Shown piece by piece: positions 11,152-14,910 of a stretch of 14,910 nt of DNA. A program made the translations under genes and the position numbers. Origin of the DNA: Planctomycetes bacterium RBG_16_41_13 (GTDB taxonomy: Bacteria > Planctomycetota > Brocadiia > Brocadiales > Brocadiaceae); the NCBI GenBank assembly GCA_001828295.1, contig MHYI01000219.1, positions 753 to 15,662 of the forward strand, in the 5' to 3' direction. The notes under the pieces are model-generated. The model saw only the letters and a list, made by a program, of their open reading frames with translations, was not told where the DNA came from and did no database searches. The number at the start of each line of letters is the position of its first letter. Positions within the stretch are counted from its first letter, which is position 1.

Positions 11152-11188
11152 AAATTTTCAGGATTTTAAAAGTTGGCAAAAAAACTGT

Positions 11189-11605
11189 TTATTTTATTTC
11201 TACTTTGGCACCAGCTTCTTCTAATGTTTTTCTAATCTTGTCTGCATCTTCCTTCGTCACCCCTTCTTTAACAGCCTTAGGCGCACCTTCTACAAGATCT
11301 TTCGCCTCTTTGAGGCCCAAATTTGTCTCTGCTCTTACCGCCTTAATTACTTGAATTTTGTTAGCTCCCACTTCTTTTAGAATTACATCAAAAGATGTCT
11401 TCTCTTCTTCTGCGACAGCCCCGACTCCTGCTAATGGCATACCAACAGGCATTGCGGCTACGGCAGATGCGGAAACACCAAATTTCTTTTCGAATGCTTT
11501 TACTAATTCAGATGCCTCCAACAGTGTCATCCCCGATACTATATCTAGCACCTGCGCTATCTTCCCGGTTACCTCGACTTCTTTTTCTTCCATTATTTGA
11601 GTCAT
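11189..11605 (-). CDS. rplL: 50S ribosomal protein L7/L12 (bL12)
   Basis: L12 forms the mobile ribosomal stalk. It is present as several dimers bound to L10, and it recruits and stimulates translational GTPases such as EF-Tu and EF-G. The protein has 138 residues, longer than the usual 120-125 because of an acidic N-terminal lead ([14 protein letters not shown]). The dimerisation and L10-binding domain is at about 15-50 ([29 protein letters not shown]). An Ala/Gly/Val-rich hinge covers 51-66. The factor-binding C-terminal domain covers 70-138 and includes [27 protein letters not shown]. The start at 11605 rather than the internal Met5 is favoured by a near-perfect AGGAGGT ribosome-binding site 5 nt upstream. 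This is among the strongest such sites in the window and fits the need for several L12 copies per ribosome. Confidence 0.99.
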   Translation of the reverse strand: MTQIMEEKEVEVTGKIAQVLDIVSGMTLLEASELVKAFEKKFGVSASAVAAMPVGMPLAGVGAVAEEEKTSFDVILKEVGANKIQVIKAVRAETNLGLKEAKDLVEGAPKAVKEGVTKEDADKIRKTLEEAGAKVEIK

Positions 11606-11610
11606 TTTAC

Positions 11611-11617
11611 ACCTCCT
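11611..11617 (-). promoter_or_regulatory. Strong ribosome-binding site of rplL
   Basis: The minus strand reads AGGAGGT, five bases before the rplL ATG at 11605. It decides the start of the slightly long L12 protein in favour of Met1 over Met5. It also contrasts with the weak sites of rplJ and rpoB on either side. That contrast is expected because L12 is needed in multiple copies per ribosome while L10 is needed once. Confidence 0.85.
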
Positions 11618-11640
11618 AACTTTCAGAAATCATATACAAA

Positions 11641-12168
11641 TTACCCATTACTTTTTTCTTTTTGTGTTTTTATCTCTTGAAGTATAGTTGCTAAACTGCG
11701 CAATATACTGTTAAAAGCGGTTGCCACTCCGACTATCGGAGCATTTATACTTATCACTATTTGGGATCTAAGCACTGGCAAGGAAGGAAGTTTTGCCAAA
11801 CTCTTAATAGAATCAATCGATAGCGACTCTCCCTCAAAAAATCCACCTTGCAACGTAAAAAATGGCAAATCTTCAGAGTATTTAACTGTTTCTTTTGCCA
11901 TTAATACTGGATCCTCCCCGCCGCTTATGATAGCAGAAGGACCATTAAGCAAACCAACTATTTCCGTCTTGCCTATTTTCTTAAACGCAACCGCAGCAAG
12001 AGAATTTTTAACAACCTCCATAAGTATCTTCTTCTGCCATAATTCATTTCGCAACTGATTAAACTGCAAAGCAGTGATACCTCTATAACCGACTACCAGA
12101 TAGCTACTCTTATCATCATAACGAGAAATCAGTTCTTTTATTGTAAGTTCTTTTAATTCATTTGGCAT
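11641..12168 (-). CDS. rplJ: 50S ribosomal protein L10 (uL10)
   Basis: L10 is the stalk base protein. Its N-terminal domain binds 23S rRNA next to L11, and its C-terminal helix holds the L12 dimers. It has 175 residues, a normal length. The rRNA-binding domain contains YLVVGYRGITALQFNQLRNELWQKK (23-47) and VVKNSLAAVAFKK (52-64). GPSAIISGGEDPV (76-88) is typical of the family. The C-terminal amphipathic segment AFNSILRSLATILQEIKTQKEK (about 151-172) is the expected L12-binding helix. It lies 35 bp after rplA and 35 bp before rplL. The ribosome-binding site is weak (AAGGGA about 12 nt upstream). In E. coli the L10-L12 complex represses translation by binding the rplJ leader. The leader here is too short to show that structure by eye. 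Confidence 0.98.
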   Translation of the reverse strand: MPNELKELTIKELISRYDDKSSYLVVGYRGITALQFNQLRNELWQKKILMEVVKNSLAAVAFKKIGKTEIVGLLNGPSAIISGGEDPVLMAKETVKYSEDLPFFTLQGGFFEGESLSIDSIKSLAKLPSLPVLRSQIVISINAPIVGVATAFNSILRSLATILQEIKTQKEKSNG

Positions 12169-12203
12169 TGTTCTGTCTATTCCCTTAGTTACACATTTTA
12201 AAA

Positions 12204-12884
12204 TTAAATTTGCAACATTACGCCAGGACTCATCGTCGAAGAAAGTGAAATCTTCTCTATATACACCCCTTTTGCAGCCGATGGACGCAAGTTCAATATA
12301 TGTTTAATAAATGTGTTTATATTGTCGGCAAGATCTGCAACGGAAAACGACAGCTTTCCAACAATTGCATGAACATTTCCACCAGCATCATTTCTAAACT
12401 CAATTTTACCTGCTTTAAATTCCCTAACAGCTGTTTCTACATCATCAGTTACAGTTCCAGATTTGGGAGAAGGCATTTTACCCTGAGGGCCTAACACTTT
12501 ACCTAATTTACCGACTATTCGCATCATATCAGGAGTAGAAATTGCAACGTCAAAATCTCCCCATCCCCCCTCTACTTTTTTCACCAAATCTTCAGCACCA
12601 ACCTCTTCCGCTCCTGCATCTTTCGCAATGGTTGCTTTTTCTCCAACGGCAAAAACTATCACCTTTAAACTTTTACCAATACCCTTTGGCAGAGATATAG
12701 CACCCCTAACAAGCTGGTCTGATTGCTTTGCATCGATACCCAACTTAATTACGACTTCGACACTTTCATCGAACTTTGCAGTCTTAAAAGATTTAAGATG
12801 TTTTAAGGCATCCTCTAATTCGTACTTTTTGTTTATATCTATATGTTTTAAAGATTCTAAATATCTTTTACTTCTTTTTGGCAT
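12204..12884 (-). CDS. rplA: 50S ribosomal protein L1 (uL1)
   Basis: L1 forms the mobile L1 stalk at the ribosomal E site, helps release deacylated tRNA, and in many bacteria represses its own mRNA. The product has 226 residues if translation starts at the ATG at 12884 (MPKRSKRYLESLKHID), a normal length. Landmarks are KFDESVEVVIKLGIDAKQSDQLVRG (37-61), the domain II core with GKLGKVLGPQGKMPSPKSGTVT (125-146) and KIEFRNDAGGNVHAIVGK (160-177), and the C-terminus LRPSAAKGVYIEKISLSSTMSPGV. A longer reading frame from TTG at 12911 exists, but its nine extra residues are not family-like. An AGAAGGA ribosome-binding site lies inside that extension, 8 nt before the ATG. Start 12884 is therefore preferred. 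It lies 46 bp after rplK. Confidence 0.97.
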   Translation of the reverse strand: MPKRSKRYLESLKHIDINKKYELEDALKHLKSFKTAKFDESVEVVIKLGIDAKQSDQLVRGAISLPKGIGKSLKVIVFAVGEKATIAKDAGAEEVGAEDLVKKVEGGWGDFDVAISTPDMMRIVGKLGKVLGPQGKMPSPKSGTVTDDVETAVREFKAGKIEFRNDAGGNVHAIVGKLSFSVADLADNINTFIKHILNLRPSAAKGVYIEKISLSSTMSPGVMLQI

Positions 12885-12892
12885 TTTATAAA

Positions 12893-12899
12893 TCCTTCT
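12893..12899 (-). promoter_or_regulatory. Ribosome-binding site that sets the rplA start
   Basis: The minus strand reads AGAAGGA, eight bases before the ATG at 12884. Its position inside the longer TTG-started frame argues that the ATG is the true start of L1 and that the upstream nine codons are untranslated leader. Confidence 0.8.
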
Positions 12900-12930
12900 G
12901 ATTAAACACAACTTCCCTCATTTTTACACA

Positions 12931-13356
12931 CTAATCCACAATTCTAAGCCCCATAGTATGAGCAGTTCCCTCTATTATCTTCATTGCACTTTCTAAATTA
13001 CCAACATTTAAATCTGCCAACTTTCTAGCTGCTATTTCCCTAATTTGTTGTTTGCTAACTTGCCCAACCTTCTGCCGATTTGGCTCTGGCGAACCTTTAA
13101 CAATACCTGCGGATTGTTTTAATAGCACAGAAGCCGGCGGAGACTTAATTATAAAGGTAAACGTTTTATCTTTAAAAACAGTAATCTCTGCAGGAGTTAA
13201 AATCCCCTGCAAATCTTTCGTTTTATCGTTAAACTGCTTCACAAATTGCCCGATATTTACTCCATGCTGCCCAAGTGCCGGACCAACCGGAGGTGCAGGG
13301 GTTGCCTGCCCAGCCGGACACTGCAATTTGATTTTAGCCAAAATCTCCTTTGCCAT
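12931..13356 (-). CDS. rplK: 50S ribosomal protein L11 (uL11)
   Basis: L11 binds the GTPase-associated region of 23S rRNA, takes part in factor-dependent GTP hydrolysis, and is required for RelA activation in species that have it. The protein is 141 residues, the standard length. The Pro-rich N-terminal domain with [22 protein letters not shown] (14-35) carries the conserved prolines of the thiostrepton-sensitive site. [21 protein letters not shown] (65-85) links to the rRNA-binding C-terminal domain, which ends [14 protein letters not shown]. An AGGAG ribosome-binding site lies 6 nt before the ATG. The gap to nusG is 15 bp. The nusG-rplK-rplA order is the conserved bacterial arrangement. Confidence 0.99.
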   Translation of the reverse strand: MAKEILAKIKLQCPAGQATPAPPVGPALGQHGVNIGQFVKQFNDKTKDLQGILTPAEITVFKDKTFTFIIKSPPASVLLKQSAGIVKGSPEPNRQKVGQVSKQQIREIAARKLADLNVGNLESAMKIIEGTAHTMGLRIVD

Positions 13357-13371
13357 TACATTCTCCTACCT

Positions 13372-13920
13372 TTAAATTGACTCTACCTGCCAATATTCCA
13401 ATTCAACCGGCGTTGCCCTTCCGAACACGGTAAGCATGACCTTAATGCGGCCACACGCAGGCAAAACCTCTTCAACTATTCCATCATAATTCTCAAACGG
13501 TCCTTCTTTTATTCGTACCTTCTCGCCTTCATTAAATTCGATCTTTGCACGAGGCTTTTCTTCTTTCTGCTCCAGATCAGAAAGAAGTTTTTCAACCTCA
13601 TATTTGGTCATAGGCGCAGGCTTACTCTGTCCGCCAATAAAGTCCCCCGTGCCTGAAGTTTCTCGAATCATAAACCAAACTTCCTTTGGAATTTGACCTT
13701 TTTCGTCTACCTCAATCTCTACCATTATGTATCCTGGATATATTTTACGGTCAGATACCCTCTTCTTACCACCCTTAACCTCAGAAATTTTCTCACTCGG
13801 CACCAGTACATTTGTAATCAGGTTCTCCAAGCCCTGTGCTCTTATACGCTCTACTAAATTCTCCCTGACTTTATCTTCTCTATTGCTTTGCACACGCAAA
13901 ACAAACCATTCCTTTGGCAT
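13372..13920 (-). CDS. nusG: Transcription termination/antitermination factor NusG
   Basis: NusG binds the beta' clamp helices and bridges the polymerase cleft to support elongation. Its C-terminal domain binds Rho or ribosomal protein S10. It has 182 residues, typical length. The NGN domain spans about 1-118 and includes WFVLRVQSNREDKVRENL (5-22), VPSEKISEVKGGKKRVSDRKIYPGYIMVEI (40-69) and WFMIRETSGTGDFIGG (82-97). A charged linker at 115-128 joins the KOW domain, which has VRIKEGPFENYDGIVEEV (135-152) and the C-terminus GRIKVMLTVFGRATPVELEYWQVE. The ribosome-binding site is weak (TAGG about 11 nt upstream). It lies 139 bp from secE, an unusually wide gap for this pair, and 15 bp before rplK. 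Confidence 0.99.
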   Translation of the reverse strand: MPKEWFVLRVQSNREDKVRENLVERIRAQGLENLITNVLVPSEKISEVKGGKKRVSDRKIYPGYIMVEIEVDEKGQIPKEVWFMIRETSGTGDFIGGQSKPAPMTKYEVEKLLSDLEQKEEKPRAKIEFNEGEKVRIKEGPFENYDGIVEEVLPACGRIKVMLTVFGRATPVELEYWQVESI

Positions 13921-13967
13921 CTATTTATAAACCTATAAAAACCTAAAAATTTCACGTCTAAAATTCA

Positions 13968-13979
13968 ATGCAATTGCAT
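13968..13979. repeat. Perfect 12-bp palindrome upstream of nusG
   Basis: The sequence ATGCAATTGCAT is its own reverse complement. One mismatched pair outside it is followed by a further C-G pair (13966 with 13981). It lies about 48 bp upstream of the nusG start. A protein-binding site is possible, but a palindrome of this length can occur by chance in AT-rich spacer DNA. Confidence 0.5.
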
Positions 13980-13983
13980 CGCG

Positions 13984-13989
13984 TATAAT
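13984..13989 (+). promoter_or_regulatory. Consensus -10 hexamer on the plus strand (weak candidate promoter)
   Basis: TATAAT matches the sigma-70 -10 consensus exactly and points against the gene cluster. No good -35 is found 16 to 19 bp upstream (AAATTC at 17 bp). The 12-bp palindrome lies within the would-be spacer. If used, transcription would begin close to the ribosome-binding sequence at 13992-14000, giving an antisense RNA across the secE 3' end. Confidence 0.2.
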
Positions 13990-14004
13990 TCAGGAAGGAG
14001 TAAA

Positions 14005-14085
14005 ATGCACCGAAAAACCAATCAAAAGTGCGTCAATCAGCACTTACGCTATACCGGCTTTATAGCACTCCAATATACTCCATAA
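14005..14085 (+). other. Possible 26-codon antisense small ORF
   Basis: An ATG on the plus strand is preceded by AGGAAGGAG, ending four bases upstream. The frame runs 26 codons (begins MHRKTNQKCVNQHLRYTG) to TAA at 14083-14085. It overlaps the last 26 bp of secE in antisense. It resembles no family I know. The good ribosome-binding site and the plus-strand TATAAT are the only support. It is listed as a candidate, not as a gene. Confidence 0.15.
14026..14045 (-). other. Small hairpin after secE
   Basis: On the minus strand AAGTGC and GCACTT form a 6-bp stem with an 8-nt loop, starting 15 bases after the secE stop. The stem runs into TTTT and then GATTGG, so the U-tract is short. It could be a leaky terminator, an RNA processing site, or nothing. 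A strong terminator here is unlikely because nusG follows. Confidence 0.3.
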
Positions 14086-14521
14086 AGAAGGATACGACCC
14101 AGTCTACGCCTAAGATAAAAAATCCTATGATTACAACCGATATAATCACAACAATCGTGGAGCCAACCAACTCATATCTTGTAGGCCATGATACTTTCTG
14201 AAGCTCGTTTTGAGTTTCAACCAAAAATTCTACTGCTTTTTTTCCGCCTTCATCAATAGGCCTCAGTCCAGTTCTAAAGCCAGCAACCAAGATACAAATT
14301 AGATATCCCAGAAAAACAAAAAGCACAACCGAACAAATTAATCCCCATGTAAGCTCAATATCTACAAGGGGAACTCTCGCATTTTCAGATATATTTGGCA
14401 ATCCTATCAAGACATTGTACAACGAAATGGAAGCAAACAACGCTAGCAACCCTAACGCAATACCAACAACTATCCTGCTATAAGATCCTTGACCCTTCTT
14501 ATGAATAGCAAACAATGACAT
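14060..14521 (-). CDS. secE: Protein translocase subunit SecE
   Basis: SecE is the essential membrane clamp of the SecYEG export channel. The 153-residue protein is longer than the minimal single-helix SecE of about 60 residues and has three predicted membrane segments at about 18-40, 58-82 and 119-148. The family signature lies just before the last helix: ELQKVSWPTRYE at 106-117, with Trp112-Pro113. An N-terminal IHKKGQGSYSR segment precedes helix 1. I associate that feature with planctomycete-type SecE proteins, from memory. Placement before nusG confirms identity. The ATG at 14521 has no visible Shine-Dalgarno sequence. The nearest upstream gene is tRNA-Trp, 43 bp away, so no translational coupling is possible. 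No better in-frame start was found. Confidence 0.95.
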   Translation of the reverse strand: MSLFAIHKKGQGSYSRIVVGIALGLLALFASISLYNVLIGLPNISENARVPLVDIELTWGLICSVVLFVFLGYLICILVAGFRTGLRPIDEGGKKAVEFLVETQNELQKVSWPTRYELVGSTIVVIISVVIIGFFILGVDWVVSFFMEYIGVL

Positions 14522-14564
14522 TGGCTTATCTATTACTCTTGATCTAAGATTGAAAATAATTAAA

Positions 14565-14641
14565 TGGCAGGTCTGGAGGGATTCGAACCCCCAACACCCG
14601 GATTTGGAGTCCAGTGCTCTACCAATTAGAGCTACAGACCT
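14565..14641 (-). tRNA. trnW: tRNA-Trp (anticodon CCA)
   Basis: The minus strand folds into a complete cloverleaf. Acceptor arms are AGGTCTG (14641-14635) and CAGACCT (14575-14569). The D arm is GCTC...GAGC with TAATTGGTA in the loop. The anticodon arm is CTGGA-CTCCAAA-TCCGG with anticodon CCA, and the T arm is GGGGG-TTCGAAT-CCCTC with a G-T pair. The discriminator is G and the 3' CCA end is encoded (14567-14565). It lies between rpmG and secE with small gaps, so it is probably cut from a mixed mRNA-tRNA transcript. The tuf/rpmG/trnW/secE neighbourhood is known in several bacterial groups. Confidence 0.97.
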
Positions 14642-14666
14642 TTAGTTGCACCCAAAACACAGAAAA

Positions 14667-14816
14667 CTACTTTTTATATTCCTTGTGGAACACATGCCTT
14701 CCACAGTTCTTACAAAATTTCTTCAATTCCAACTTTTCCGCCTGCTTTGCTTTTTTAGGCGTTCTATAGTTCCTGTTGGAACATTCACGACAAACCAGGG
14801 TAATATACTCTCGCAT
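14667..14816 (-). CDS. rpmG: 50S ribosomal protein L33 (bL33)
   Basis: L33 is a small 50S protein near the E site. This 49-residue protein starts MREYITLVCRECSNRNYRTP, the typical L33 opening, and continues into a basic middle and the end HVFHKEYKK. Four cysteines (9, 12, 35 and 38) form two CxxC pairs, so this is the zinc-binding (C+) form. C- paralogues replace the cysteines under zinc limitation in some bacteria. The ATG at 14816 has a GAGGG ribosome-binding site 7 nt upstream. The stop TAG at 14667 lies 25 bp before tRNA-Trp. The gene sits 28 bp after tuf. It is short and easily missed, but the identification is firm. Confidence 0.96.
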   Translation of the reverse strand: MREYITLVCRECSNRNYRTPKKAKQAEKLELKKFCKNCGRHVFHKEYKK

Positions 14817-14844
14817 CAACGAACCCTCAAAACTACATTATAAT

Positions 14845-14910
14845 TTATTCAACAATTTTTGTAACGACACCTGCACCCACTGTCTTCCCACCTTCCCGAA
14901 TTGCAAACCG
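14845..14910 (-). CDS. tuf: Elongation factor Tu, C-terminal end (cut by window edge)
   Basis: The last 21 codons of an EF-Tu gene are visible before the TAA at 14847-14845. The sequence RFAIREGGKTVGAGVVTKIV followed by E is the conserved EF-Tu C-terminus (domain III, FAIREGGRTVGAGVV in most bacteria). It is upstream of rpmG-trnW-secE, the usual place for the second tuf gene. It is a different copy from the one starting at 184, because they lie almost 15 kb apart in the same direction. The rest of the gene and its promoter lie outside the window. Confidence 0.97.
   Translation of the reverse strand, partial: RFAIREGGKTVGAGVVTKIVE

Larger units (their letters stand above)
13921..14059. other. 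Wide secE-nusG intergenic region
   Basis: This 139-bp AT-rich spacer separates two genes that are often nearly adjacent. It holds a perfect 12-bp palindrome, a hairpin just past the secE stop, and, on the plus strand, a TATAAT hexamer followed by a purine-rich ribosome-binding sequence and a short reading frame. No convincing sigma-70 promoter for nusG was found on the minus strand. A TATACG at about the right distance lacks a partner -35. Confidence 0.6.

Noticed and set aside
11606..11640. L10-type autoregulatory leader or transcription attenuator around rplJ-rplL
   Set aside because: The gaps are only 35 bp and show no stable hairpin by eye, so a structure like that in E. coli cannot be supported from this sequence.
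12885..12911. Longer rplA reading frame starting at TTG 12911
   Set aside because: The nine extra residues are not L1-like, the start is a rare codon, and a good ribosome-binding site lies within this stretch just before the ATG at 12884.
14646..14843. Plus-strand 65-codon frame over rpmG
   Set aside because: It is the antisense shadow of the clear L33 gene at 14667-14816 and has no recognisable features.
1..14910. Mobile elements, CRISPR arrays, defence or biosynthetic systems
   Set aside because: Every stretch is explained by conserved housekeeping genes with small gaps. No transposase, integrase, long repeat arrays or foreign-looking segment was seen on either strand.

Overview
This window is a compact block of housekeeping genes for translation and transcription from a bacterial chromosome. 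Every convincing gene lies on the minus strand, so transcription order runs from the right end (14910) to the left end (1). The DNA looks AT-rich (about 40% GC by eye; not computed). The proteins are clearly bacterial. Low GC, the long three-helix SecE with a KKGQG segment near its N-terminus, and the overall look of L1, L11, RpoB and EF-G suggest a Planctomycetota-like bacterium, possibly of the anammox (Brocadiales) type. That placement is from memory and is held with low to moderate confidence.

In transcription order the layout is: the 3' end of one tuf gene (EF-Tu), rpmG (L33), tRNA-Trp, secE, nusG, rplK (L11), rplA (L1), rplJ (L10), rplL (L7/L12), rpoB, rpoC, rpsL (S12), rpsG (S7), fusA (EF-G), and the 5' end of a second tuf gene. 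The classical secE-nusG-L11-L1-L10-L12-rpoBC cluster therefore runs straight into the classical str operon (rpsL-rpsG-fusA-tuf), with a tuf gene at each end. Most gaps are 14 to 43 bp. Only two exceed 100 bp: rpoB-rpoC (155 bp) and secE-nusG (139 bp). No gene-free stretch reaches 300 bp.

The genes work together. RpoB and RpoC form the catalytic core of RNA polymerase, and NusG tunes its elongation and links it to Rho and the ribosome. L11, L10 and L12 form the ribosomal stalk that recruits EF-Tu and EF-G. S12 and S7 sit at the decoding site and the 30S head. SecE is part of the protein export channel, and tRNA-Trp is processed out of the same transcript.

I see no mobile element, CRISPR array, defence system or new gene system, and most of the window is ordinary. 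The observations most worth a second look are: a natural Arg at S12 position 88 (a classical streptomycin-resistance substitution); natural changes in the rifampicin region of RpoB; the secE-nusG gap, which holds a 12-bp palindrome, a plus-strand TATAAT, a strong ribosome-binding sequence and a 26-codon antisense reading frame; and the rpoB-rpoC gap, with an inverted repeat and a possible internal promoter.
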